Part shown: positions 26,252 through 33,809 of the stretch, piece after piece
Position numbering within the stretch: the stretch's first letter is position 1
Layout of the letters: each line of letters begins with the position of its first letter
Assembly: GCF_011299575.1 (NCBI RefSeq)
Contig: NZ_CP049863.1
Coordinates: 1,674,001-1,738,000, forward strand
Length of the DNA: 64,000 bases
Direction: 5' to 3'
DNA from: Leucobacter viscericola
GTDB lineage: Bacteria; Actinomycetota; Actinomycetes; Actinomycetales; Microbacteriaceae
Position numbers and translations under genes: made by a program
The notes under the pieces: model-generated
Databases searched by the model: none
What the model was told of the DNA's origin: nothing
The model's input: the letters and a program-made list of their open reading frames with translations, nothing else

Positions 26252-26659
26252 CTAGAGTTGCTGCTCAACCCAAGAACGATTCTGTAGCGCCAGCCCGAAG
26301 TGTGCCGCCGCTTTGGCAAGCTCTTCATCAAAGGTTGCGAGTTGAGATCCTGTGGCGAGCGCGGCATCAAGCACGCAGCAGTCGGGCATTTTGAGACCAG
26401 TGCTTACTCGGATTTCCGCAAGACGAAGGCCAGAACCCTCAATGGGTGCCCATTCCTCGACCCCCATAGCTAATAGCTCACGCTCTTTAAGTTCACCCGA
26501 GCCGCGACGCACTGGCCCGACCAGTACCTCAGCCTTTGTGAGAGGGTGCAGCAGCAAGTGTTCGTCTAGGCAGGCCATCAAAACCTCTCGGGCCCTCAGA
26601 TGGTGCACATCGTTCGCGTTTCCGAGCGCAATCAGCACACTCGCGTCAAGCACGATCAC
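26252..26659 (-). CDS. vapC: VapC-type PIN-domain toxin (second module)
   Basis: A 135-residue PIN-domain protein with Asp5 (IVLDASVLIAL), Glu in LTKAEVLVG, Asp in KMPDCCVLDAAL and Asp in ATFDEELAKAA: the full acidic set of an RNase toxin. It overlaps the upstream antitoxin gene by 4 bp. It is only distantly related to the VapC at 10706. Confidence 0.9.
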   Translation of the reverse strand: MIVLDASVLIALGNANDVHHLRAREVLMACLDEHLLLHPLTKAEVLVGPVRRGSGELKERELLAMGVEEWAPIEGSGLRLAEIRVSTGLKMPDCCVLDAALATGSQLATFDEELAKAAAHFGLALQNRSWVEQQL

Positions 26660-26931
26660 TCGGGCCAGTCCTCTCGAAGCCGTTCAAGGTAGCCTGCTTC
26701 GTACACGCCTGTCAGGCTTCCAGCGAAGGCTTCCAGCGCAGCCTCGCGTCGTTTGGCCTCGGCGCTTCGCAACTGCAGCCGCTCCTCTTCGATCGAGTGC
26801 GCCCCTCTAATGAGCAGCTCTCTCACCCGCTCCGAGTTTCTCAGATCGGGCCACGTCAAACGAGCGACCTCAAGCGCCCGAGCAACCTCGGGCGTTTCAG
26901 TCACTTGGAATCTTGGCAGTGTGGTGGGCAT
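26656..26931 (-). CDS. Antitoxin partner of the second VapC
   Basis: A 91-residue helical protein beginning with a ribbon-helix-helix-like segment (LPRFQVTETPEVARALEVARLTWPDLRNSERVREL) and ending in a charged tail with a final Trp-Pro-Glu, typical of antitoxin C-termini. It overlaps the toxin by 4 bp. No Shine-Dalgarno is seen; TACACT lies 7 bp upstream of the ATG with TTGCAC 15 bp before it, which suggests a leaderless mRNA. Confidence 0.8.
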   Translation of the reverse strand: MPTTLPRFQVTETPEVARALEVARLTWPDLRNSERVRELLIRGAHSIEEERLQLRSAEAKRREAALEAFAGSLTGVYEAGYLERLREDWPE

Positions 26932-26993
26932 ACTGAAAGTGTACCACCGGGGCTACAAGTGCAACACTCTGAATTGCACCCTAAACTATCCGC

Positions 26994-27797
26994 ATGACTG
27001 AATCGCAGGATCCGCGCGCGCTCGCCCAACAGGCCGCAGACACAATCGCCGAGTTGACCGGGGTCGAGCGGCACGACATCGCGCTGACGCTCGGCAGCGG
27101 CTGGGGCAAGGCGGCCGACGTGATCGGCGAGACCGTCGCCGTGGTGCCCGCCGAGCAGGTGCCCGGGTTCCACACGTCGGGTGTGCCGGGTCACTCGGGC
27201 ACACTGCGCTCGATCCGACTCGCAAACGGCAAACACGCCCTCATCATCGGAGCACGCACCCACCTCTACGAGGGCAAAGGGGTGCGCGCGGTCGTTCACG
27301 GTGTGCGCACGGCGGCCGCGGCCGGGGCTGGCATCATGATCCTCACGAACGGCGCGGGCGGAGTCGATCCCGCTTTCCGCGCCGGCGAGGCGGTGCTCAT
27401 CAGCGATCACCTCAACCTGACCGCAACCTCCCCGCTCGAGGGCGCGAACTTCACCGACCTCACTGATCTCTATACCCCTCGCCTGCGCGACATCGCCCGC
27501 TCAGCCGAACCCTCACTGCAGGAGGGTGTCTACGTCCAGCTGCCCGGTCCGCACTATGAGACTCCCGCCGAGATCCACTACCTGCGCACCATCGGCGGAC
27601 AGATCGTGGGTATGTCGACCACACTCGAGGCGATCGCTGCACGCGAGGCCGGCATGGAGATTCTCGGCTTCTCACTCATCACAAACCCGGCCGCGGGCAT
27701 GGGCGATCCGCTTAGCCACGAGGAGGTCCTTGAAGAGGGCCGCGCCGCCGAGCCGCACCTCGCGGAACTACTCAAACGGGTGGTTGCCCTGTTGTAA
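26994..27797 (+). CDS. Purine nucleoside phosphorylase
   Basis: A 267-residue protein of the trimeric (low-mass) PNP family: phosphate loop LTLGSGWGKAAD (31-42), PGHSGTLRS, RTHLYEGKG, ILTNGAGGVDP, LPGPHYETPAEI and the base-binding ITNPAAGM. It splits guanosine, inosine or their deoxy forms to free base and (deoxy)ribose-1-phosphate. The ATG is preceded by TAAACTATCCGC, a -10-like element only 6 bp away, so the mRNA may be leaderless. It joins thymidine phosphorylase and a phosphohexomutase further right in nucleoside salvage. Confidence 0.93.
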   Translation: MTESQDPRALAQQAADTIAELTGVERHDIALTLGSGWGKAADVIGETVAVVPAEQVPGFHTSGVPGHSGTLRSIRLANGKHALIIGARTHLYEGKGVRAVVHGVRTAAAAGAGIMILTNGAGGVDPAFRAGEAVLISDHLNLTATSPLEGANFTDLTDLYTPRLRDIARSAEPSLQEGVYVQLPGPHYETPAEIHYLRTIGGQIVGMSTTLEAIAAREAGMEILGFSLITNPAAGMGDPLSHEEVLEEGRAAEPHLAELLKRVVALL

Positions 27798-27887
27798 TGC
27801 AGTGCTGGGCAGCATAGGATCACGCACGTGCTGACCTTCGGAGGTCTGCTGCGCCCGCCCCGATCCGACCTCCGTACCCGCCCCAAT

Positions 27888-27955
27888 CCCAGTTTGCGGG
27901 TCAGTTTCTGGTAATAAAGCGCGCTTTTCTACCAGAAACTGACCCCAAAACTGGG
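27888..27955. repeat. Palindromic intergenic repeat, copy 2 (GGTCAGTTTCTGG family)
   Basis: A 68-bp palindrome centred at 27921/27922 with 34-bp arms and a few mismatches; the central 12 bp AAAGCGCGCTTT is perfectly symmetric and both arms carry the GGTCAGTTTCTGG core shared with 143-202 and 41727-41788. It sits 90 bp after the PNP gene. The other 228 bases of this 296-bp gap hold the palindrome at 27979 and the amine oxidase leader. Confidence 0.8.
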
Positions 27956-27978
27956 GAGGTCGCAGCTCCGAGAACCGT

Positions 27979-28002
27979 GCCTTCATATAAACATATGAAG
28001 GC
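27979..28002. promoter_or_regulatory. Perfect 10-bp inverted repeat upstream of the amine oxidase gene
   Basis: GCCTTCATAT (27979-27988) and ATATGAAGGC (27993-28002) are perfect arms around AAAC. The AT-rich middle lies about 90 bp before the amine oxidase start, where a promoter or operator is expected. It could also fold as an mRNA hairpin. The regulator is unknown. Confidence 0.5.
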
Positions 28003-28093
28003 AATCGATAAAGTGCTGACGTTTTGCGATAGGTCGACGCAATGAGCCCCGCTACGCTCAAGAGCAGCACCCCCGCGTTCCCAAAGGAGAGAA

Positions 28094-29404
28094 ATGCAGT
28101 CTGTTGATGTCGTCGTCATCGGAGCCGGGTTCGCCGGGCTCGTCGCCGCCCGCGAGCTGGGTCAGGCTGGGCTGAACGTGCTCACCCTTGAAGCTCGGGA
28201 TCGCATCGGCGGGCGCACCTGGACCGATCACCGCCTCGGCCACGACCTCGAAATCGGCGCGAACTGGGTGCACTGGGTGCAGCCACACATCTGGGCCGAG
28301 ATGACACGGTATCAGCGCGGGATCGTGCGCAGCCCGCAGTCTGAAGAGATGTACTGGCGCGGATCCGACGGCAGCCAGCGGTGCGGCACACTCGCCGAGT
28401 TCATGGCCCTGATTGATGAGGGCCAGCAGCAGCTCATCGATGACGTACGCACGGCGATCCCTCGCGGTTCAGCCCCAACCGAAGGCGAAATCCGGCAGCT
28501 CGACCGGCTCAGCGTGCAGGACCGCTTCGACACACTCAACCTCTCACAAGAAGCCCGCGACGCCAACGAGTCCGTGTGGGTCGGGCACCTCAACGCACCG
28601 CTCCACCAGGTCGGGATCTCGAGTGCGCTCCGCTGGGTCGCCGCGACGGGCGGACACTGGCAGTTGATGCACGAGGCATCTGCAACCTACCGGATCGTCG
28701 ATGGCATGGGCGGGCTCACCACGCTAATCGCAGCAGACGTGCCGGGCGAGATTCGCCTGAACACAACCGTCACCTCGGTCACGCAGACGGAGACCGGCGC
28801 GCTCGTGGAGACCACTGATGGCGAGCAGATTCAGGCACGCAAGGTCGTGAACACCCTCCCGGTCAACGCATCAGCGGGGATCCACTTCACTCCTGAGCTG
28901 CCAGACGTATGGCTGCGACAGCACGCCGAAACCGTGGCCTCACAGGGCACCAAAGTGTGGATGCGAGTAGAGGGCCACATTCCTCGCTTCTCGGGATACG
29001 CGACCCAACACGACCCCTTTTCCGTGCTCAAGGCTGAGTTCTACTGCACCGACGCGGAGGGCAAGGACTACACAATCCTCGTCGGCTTCGGGGGCGATCA
29101 CTCTCGCGTCGACCTAGAGGATCTCGCAAGTATCCAAGACGCGGTAGATCGTGTGCGCCCCGGACTCACCATCACCGAGGTTGCAGCGCACGACTGGATG
29201 ACGGATCCTCTCGCCCTCACCACCTGGATGACGCATCGCCCCGGTCAGCTCACGAGAGACCTGACCGAACTGCAGCAGCCGCAGGGTGCTGTGCACTTCG
29301 CGACCACCGACAATGCCAACCTCTGGGGTGGCTTCATCGATGGCGCGATTGAGAGTGGCCTGCGTGAGTCACACAGGGTTCTTGAGGAGCTCCGCCCGCA
29401 CTAA
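28094..29404 (+). CDS. FAD-dependent amine oxidase (monoamine/putrescine oxidase type)
   Basis: A 436-residue flavin oxidase: Rossmann motif VVVIGAGFAGLVAA (5-18), GGRTW at about 37-41 and the FAD-closing C-terminus DNANLWGGFIDGAIESG. It oxidises primary amines to aldehydes with H2O2 release. AAGGAGAGAA immediately precedes the ATG at 28094. It is 28-30 percent-like in pattern, not a close copy, of the second amine oxidase at 46148. The nearby decarboxylase and PuuB-like oxidase suggest polyamine or biogenic amine breakdown. Confidence 0.9.
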   Translation: MQSVDVVVIGAGFAGLVAARELGQAGLNVLTLEARDRIGGRTWTDHRLGHDLEIGANWVHWVQPHIWAEMTRYQRGIVRSPQSEEMYWRGSDGSQRCGTLAEFMALIDEGQQQLIDDVRTAIPRGSAPTEGEIRQLDRLSVQDRFDTLNLSQEARDANESVWVGHLNAPLHQVGISSALRWVAATGGHWQLMHEASATYRIVDGMGGLTTLIAADVPGEIRLNTTVTSVTQTETGALVETTDGEQIQARKVVNTLPVNASAGIHFTPELPDVWLRQHAETVASQGTKVWMRVEGHIPRFSGYATQHDPFSVLKAEFYCTDAEGKDYTILVGFGGDHSRVDLEDLASIQDAVDRVRPGLTITEVAAHDWMTDPLALTTWMTHRPGQLTRDLTELQQPQGAVHFATTDNANLWGGFIDGAIESGLRESHRVLEELRPH

Positions 29405-29444
29405 ACAGCGGCATCCACGAAGCCCTGCCGCCGAAAGCGCAACT

Positions 29445-29504
29445 CAGTGCCGAGGTTGCGGTTCTGAACCGCACTCTCGACGCTGAGATGCAACCTCGGC
29501 GCTG
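29445..29504. repeat. Nested inverted repeats between convergent genes
   Basis: Outer arms CAGTGCCGAGGTTGC (29445-29459) and GCAACCTCGGCGCTG (29490-29504) pair with one wobble. A second perfect hairpin TGCGGTTC/GAACCGCA (29457-29464, 29466-29473) starts inside the left arm, so the two folds compete. A direct repeat GCRCAACTCAG flanks the structure (29437-29447, 29507-29517). It may end transcription of both the amine oxidase and the amidohydrolase; there is no clear U-tract. Confidence 0.6.
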
Positions 29505-29554
29505 AAGCACAACTCAGAACGGCGTGGGCCCGGCGAAAACCGGGGGCCGCTCGA

Positions 29555-31165
29555 TCACCCCTCGAAAATTACGCGCCCATCAACCACGGTGAGGCGAATC
29601 GGCACCTCGGGCAGCTCGTCGGCGCTTGCCACAACAGGATCAGCGCCCCACACGGTCAGATCCGCAACCGCATCGACCGCGATCACGCCGCGGTCCTCGT
29701 GTCCGCGAGCCTGCGCTGGCCACAGCGTGTAGGCGAGCAGCGCTTCTTCGCCGGTGAGCTGCTGCTCGGGCTCAAACACGTGCGCTGCGGGATCGCCAGG
29801 AGTGTGTCGTCCGCGGGCCCAAGCCATGCCGAGTCGAGGGTCGTACTGCGCCACGGGCCAGTCCGAACCGAGCGTGACCCGCACACCGGCGTCAAGCACA
29901 CTGCGCACCCGATACCCGGTCGCGTCGCGACCCTCACCAAGGCGCACGGCCCAGTTGTCGCTGTTGTCGGCAGCGCGCCACTGCATGTGCAGCGGCTGCA
30001 TGGAAGCGGTGATGCCAGATCCGCGCAGTGCCTCAACGTCTTCATCGGCCAGCACTTCAAGGTGCTCGATCGAATGGAACGGCTGCCCCTCGCGAGGCGG
30101 CAATGTGGCGTACACCTCAAGCACACGGCTCACGGCGTAGTCACCAACCGCGTGCGTCGCGATCAGCATGCCCGCGTCGTGGTACGCGCGAACCACCTCG
30201 CCGTAGCGGCTCCAGTCGGGCCAGAACGCCGCTCGACCGTCGCCGCAGGCGTCAACCGTGTGCAACCAGGCCGTGCCGGTGTCGATCACACCGTCACTGA
30301 ACAGTTTAATTGCGCCGGTTTGCCACAGGCGACCGTGTCGATCCTTGTTCGCGATGACCCGCGCGACCGCGGCATCATCGTCGCCAACCGCGTGCCAGTG
30401 GTGCACGGTGACGCGGTGATCCAGCCCACCCCGCTCTTCAAGTTCGCCGAGCAGTTCGACCGTGCGATCCTTACCGTCCATAATGGCGCCGCCGGTGAGC
30501 CCGGTGGCGGCAAGCGTGCGGAACATGTCGCGCAGCAGTTCGCGCTCTTCTTCGGGACCCGAGGCTGGTGCCGCGTCGAACACCAGCTGGTACGCGCTGG
30601 GCTCACGCAGTTCACCCGTGGGGGCTCCGGAGGCATCAACCACGATCTCGCTGGCGTCGTCGAAGTCGCGCGCCCCGGTGATGCCCGCTGCGGCGAGCGC
30701 GGGAGCGGTCGCGAGACCCGTGTGTAGGTCGTAGCAGATGAGCGCAACGGGACGCCCTGGCGCAGCGTCTTCGAGCAGCGAGCCCAGCAGGCCGGTCTCT
30801 TCGAAGGGTTCGTACTCGAGGTTCCAACCGCGCACCCAGGCCCCCTCGGGCAGTCGGGCATGCTCGGCGGCAATTGCGGCACGAAGCTCCTCGACGGTTT
30901 CCAGGCCACCCAGGTCGATGCCACGGGTGATTTCTGAGGCCCAGTGCGGGTGGGTGTGCGAATCGAACAGGCCCGGGGTCACTGTCGCTCCGGCCACGTC
31001 GCGGCTCGGGATCCCCTCCGCCTCAGCAGCCGCACGCACCTCGGCGTCGCCGCCAATCAACACGATCTTGCCGTCGCGCACGAGGATCGCGGTTGCGTCC
31101 GCGTGATCCGCCGTGTTGGTGCGCAGCTCTGCGCCAATGATCGCGATGTTTCCGCCCTGAACCAT
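29555..31165 (-). CDS. Amidohydrolase-superfamily protein (YtcJ-like)
   Basis: A 536-residue TIM-barrel metal hydrolase with the strand-1 motif FDSHTHPHW (HxH), a later FHSIEHLEVL histidine region and final LGSDWPVAQYDPRLG with the metal Asp. YtcJ-type members are broad exoenzyme-like amidohydrolases; the true substrate is unknown. ATG 31165 is preferred: a longer frame to 31243 overlaps the upstream cupin gene. It lies 14 bp after the cupin gene and is last in a three-gene operon with cupin and FAD oxidase, all on the minus strand. Confidence 0.85.
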   Translation of the reverse strand: MVQGGNIAIIGAELRTNTADHADATAILVRDGKIVLIGGDAEVRAAAEAEGIPSRDVAGATVTPGLFDSHTHPHWASEITRGIDLGGLETVEELRAAIAAEHARLPEGAWVRGWNLEYEPFEETGLLGSLLEDAAPGRPVALICYDLHTGLATAPALAAAGITGARDFDDASEIVVDASGAPTGELREPSAYQLVFDAAPASGPEEERELLRDMFRTLAATGLTGGAIMDGKDRTVELLGELEERGGLDHRVTVHHWHAVGDDDAAVARVIANKDRHGRLWQTGAIKLFSDGVIDTGTAWLHTVDACGDGRAAFWPDWSRYGEVVRAYHDAGMLIATHAVGDYAVSRVLEVYATLPPREGQPFHSIEHLEVLADEDVEALRGSGITASMQPLHMQWRAADNSDNWAVRLGEGRDATGYRVRSVLDAGVRVTLGSDWPVAQYDPRLGMAWARGRHTPGDPAAHVFEPEQQLTGEEALLAYTLWPAQARGHEDRGVIAVDAVADLTVWGADPVVASADELPEVPIRLTVVDGRVIFEG

Positions 31166-31179
31166 GCTGAATTGTTCCC

Positions 31180-31533
31180 CTAGTCGTTGATGATTGTGTA
31201 GTGCTTGCGCAGTGGTTCGTGGACCCGCCAGACACCCTTCCACCCCGAGGGTGTCACGAAGACGTCACCGGGGCCAAACTCCTCAGGCTCTTGACCATCC
31301 ACTTCAAGCGTGACGCGACCCGAGAGGATCGTGCAGACCTCGGAGTAGCCGATGCGCTCGGCGGTGAAGGCGCCCGCGGTGCACTCCCAGAGTCCGGTGT
31401 CGATGCGGTCATTCGCCCACATCGGCAGGGAGGCCTCGGTGAGATTGCCGTCCGTGGCGGTGGCCTTTGGCGAGTGCTCGCCAAGGTCAACGGCTGCGGT
31501 GTTGTGAATGGCGTGGGTAAGGATCGTGCTCAT
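31180..31533 (-). CDS. Single-domain cupin (EutQ/DUF861 type)
   Basis: A 117-residue cupin with GLWECTAGAFTAERIGYSEVCTILSG and the second cupin motif PGDVFVTPSGWKGVWRV. Related short cupins lie next to FAD amine or sarcosine-type oxidases and amidohydrolases. It lies 31 bp after the PuuB-like gene and 14 bp before the amidohydrolase gene, so it is co-transcribed with both. Catalytic or ligand-binding roles are both possible. Confidence 0.83.
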   Translation of the reverse strand: MSTILTHAIHNTAAVDLGEHSPKATATDGNLTEASLPMWANDRIDTGLWECTAGAFTAERIGYSEVCTILSGRVTLEVDGQEPEEFGPGDVFVTPSGWKGVWRVHEPLRKHYTIIND

Positions 31534-31564
31534 GGTGAACTCCTTTGTTCGAGGGTTGGTAACA

Positions 31565-32935
31565 CTAGCCCCGGCCCGTCACCACGTCGGCGATGTGGGC
31601 AATGGGTGAGGTCTTCGCCCGGCCGGCGAGCTCGGAGTGGTCGGCGATGCCGTAGGCCGCATATAGACCCTTGGTCGCGATCCAGCGCAGCGGCTCGGGC
31701 TCCCACTTGCGCACGCGGTGGTTCACCCACGGCAGCGAAGCGATCTCGGAGTTGTTGCCGAGAATCAGGTCGGTGATCGTGCGGCCGGCGAGGTTTGTCG
31801 AGGTGACACCCGTGCCGACGTAACCGCCACCCCAGGCCAATCCCGTCGAGCGGTCAAGCCCGACCGTCGCGGCCCAGTCACGCGGCACACCCAGCACACC
31901 CGACCAGACATGGTCGATAGCCGCACCCCGGGTTGCCGGGAAGAAGCGGTGCAGAATCTCGCTCAAGATATCGACGGTCACCTCGGGCGTTTGCCCGTCG
32001 GTGTCGGTGCGGGAGCCGTACTTGTAGGGCACGCCGCGCCCGCCGATAGCGATGCGGTCGTCTGCCGTGCGCTGCGCGTACATGTAGACGTGCGCGAAGT
32101 CGCCCAGCACCTCACCCTTGTTCCAGTGCAACTCGTCCCAGACGGAGGCGGGCAGCGGCTCGGTCGCGATCAGCGACGAGTTCATCGGCAGCCACAGCCG
32201 GTGCAGCCCCTTGAGGTTGGCGGTAAAGCCCTCGGTGGCGCGCACGATGTACTCGGCCGACACGGTACCGTGTGTCGTTCGCACGAGATGCGGCGAAATC
32301 TCGACGGCGCGAGTGCGCTCATAGATCTCAACGCCGAGGCGCTCGCAGGCCTCGGCAAGTCCCCTGGCGAGTTTCGCGGGCTGGATCCTGGCGGAGTGCG
32401 GGTGCCACACGGCAGCCCGCGTGTTTGCAACGTTGATCTTCGCCTGCGCCTCTGGCGCCTCAAGCAGTTCGAGATCGGTGTACTGCCAGCTCTGCTCAGA
32501 TGCGGCGAAGGCCCGGATCCGCGCCTCTTGAGCGGGTGTATAGGCGACGTTGAATTCGCCGCCCTTCTTGATGTCGGCGTCGATCCCCTCGGCCTTGGCG
32601 ACCCTGATCACTTCTTCGACGGTCTCATTCATCGCCCGCTGAAAACGCTCGGCGGCGTCGCGCCCGTGGGTCTTCACGTACTGCTCGCGCCCGCCGGTGA
32701 TCGCGTTGGTGAGCCAGCCGCCGTTGCGGCCGGAGGCACCATAACCGACGTGTCGCTGCTCGATCACCACGACTCGCAGCTCGGGCTTTGCCTGCTTGAG
32801 GTAGTACGCAGTCCACAGCCCTGTGTACCCCGCTCCCACGATCGCGACGTCTGCGGTCAGGTTGCCCGGCAGTTCGGGGCGAGGATCGGGCGCGCCAATC
32901 TCTTCCCACCAGTGCGACACGTTGCCGTTGATCAT
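31565..32935 (-). CDS. FAD-dependent oxidoreductase of the PuuB/DAO family
   Basis: A 456-residue protein with N-terminal HWWEEIGAPDPRPELPGN followed by ADVAIVGAGYTGLWTAYYL (FAD loop), then GASGRNGGWLTNAI, which is typical of gamma-glutamylputrescine oxidases. PuuB oxidises a gamma-glutamylated amine to an aldehyde plus NH3 and H2O2. No PuuA ligase is visible here, so the substrate may be a free or other amine. ATG 32935 marks the family N-terminus; upstream frame to 33100 is not coding. First gene of the operon with cupin and amidohydrolase, under likely control of the adjacent XRE-cupin regulator. Confidence 0.88.
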   Translation of the reverse strand: MINGNVSHWWEEIGAPDPRPELPGNLTADVAIVGAGYTGLWTAYYLKQAKPELRVVVIEQRHVGYGASGRNGGWLTNAITGGREQYVKTHGRDAAERFQRAMNETVEEVIRVAKAEGIDADIKKGGEFNVAYTPAQEARIRAFAASEQSWQYTDLELLEAPEAQAKINVANTRAAVWHPHSARIQPAKLARGLAEACERLGVEIYERTRAVEISPHLVRTTHGTVSAEYIVRATEGFTANLKGLHRLWLPMNSSLIATEPLPASVWDELHWNKGEVLGDFAHVYMYAQRTADDRIAIGGRGVPYKYGSRTDTDGQTPEVTVDILSEILHRFFPATRGAAIDHVWSGVLGVPRDWAATVGLDRSTGLAWGGGYVGTGVTSTNLAGRTITDLILGNNSEIASLPWVNHRVRKWEPEPLRWIATKGLYAAYGIADHSELAGRAKTSPIAHIADVVTGRG

Positions 32936-33001
32936 GTTGCTTCTTTCTCTCTGCGGTCTTGGGTTGGTTCCGGTCTTCCTGCGTGAGCTTGCCGCCCGGT
33001 C

Positions 33002-33030
33002 ATCCTGCGCGAGCTTGCGAGTCGCAGGAT
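33002..33030. repeat. REP-like hairpin with a direct half copy
   Basis: ATCCTGCG (33002-33009) and CGCAGGAT (33023-33030) are inverted around CGAGCTTGCGAGT. A related half, TCCTGCGTGAGCTTGC, lies 30 bp upstream at 32977-32992, so the gap between the regulator and the oxidase carries 1.5 copies. The right edge touches the stop codon of the regulator gene, so it may work as its terminator. I recall similar REP sequences in other Microbacteriaceae, but could not search. Confidence 0.55.
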
Positions 33031-33611
33031 CACGCCGGAGCGTGCGGACTCTCGTTTGGAGTCGGTGGGCTGTTGATCCACACCACCGACGCGGGCGCAT
33101 CGGAGGTGTTCAGCACGCGGTGCGGCACCGAGCTCAAGAACTCAATCGAGTCATCGGCGCGCATCGTGTAGCGCTCCTCAGCGAGCTGGAAGACCACCTC
33201 ACCGCTGGTCACGAGAAACAGCTCCTGTGAGTTGCCGTGAACATAGGCTTCGCTGCCGGTTGATCCACCCGGTTCGAATCGACCCGCGTAAACCTCGAGG
33301 TTGCGCAGTGGCGGCAACGACAGCACGTATTTTTCGGCGCCCTCGAGTGGCAGGCTGGGGCGATCCGCCGCGCGCAAGACCCCGCGCGTGTGCACCGAGG
33401 TGTCGTCGAGCAGCTGGGCGGGGGTCACTCCCAGAGCGGCTGCGATCTTTCGAAGCGACGCAACACTGGCGTTGGTGTGGCCATTCTCGAGCTGGCTCAG
33501 AAAGCTGGAACTCACCCCTGCAGCGGCGGCGAGCGCGCGCAGACTCAGCCCACCCAGTTCACGGAACGAGGCCACACGGCGACCAAGTTCTGTCTCGGCA
33601 GAGCTCTCCAC
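33030..33611 (-). CDS. XRE-family regulator with C-terminal cupin (PuuR-like)
   Basis: A 193-residue protein: helix-turn-helix (about 10-65; LSLRALAAAAGVSSSFLSQLENGHTN) and cupin sensor domain (about 100-180; GNSQELFLVTSGEVVFQL). PuuR-type proteins repress polyamine degradation until the inducer binds the cupin. GTG 33611 is chosen because GAGG lies 5 bp upstream; a longer frame would include the operator palindrome at 33624-33642. It precedes the PuuB-like operon and is divergent from an MHS transporter. Confidence 0.85.
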   Translation of the reverse strand: MESSAETELGRRVASFRELGGLSLRALAAAAGVSSSFLSQLENGHTNASVASLRKIAAALGVTPAQLLDDTSVHTRGVLRAADRPSLPLEGAEKYVLSLPPLRNLEVYAGRFEPGGSTGSEAYVHGNSQELFLVTSGEVVFQLAEERYTMRADDSIEFLSSVPHRVLNTSDAPASVVWINSPPTPNESPHAPA

Positions 33612-33623
33612 GGCATCCTCACC

Positions 33624-33642
33624 ACTGAACACTTTGTTCAGT
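33624..33642. promoter_or_regulatory. Perfect palindrome upstream of the XRE-cupin regulator
   Basis: ACTGAACA (33624-33631) and TGTTCAGT (33635-33642) are perfect 8-bp arms around a 3-bp centre, 12 bp before the regulator start. Size fits a site for an XRE dimer and autoregulation. It may also control the divergent MHS transporter. Confidence 0.6.
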
Positions 33643-33809
33643 ACACTCGCCCTCACTGTACAGCGCTCGCTCAAGCGCAGCAACACACTGCACCAGATTG
33701 CCGCGTAGACTTGTTTCGTTCTGCCACAAGCGGATAGGCCCAACGTCGAGCGCACAGCCCGATCTCGGCTTCGCGCGAGACCTATTCAACCCACCTTGAA
33801 AGCTTTCCC

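Noticed and set aside
29699..30727. Long open frame on the plus strand inside the amidohydrolase gene
   Set aside because: It mirrors a real gene on the other strand, is rich in Arg, His and Val without domains, and has no ribosome binding site.
31718..32986. Plus-strand open frame opposite the PuuB-like oxidase
   Set aside because: Shadow of the real gene; no family motif and skewed composition.
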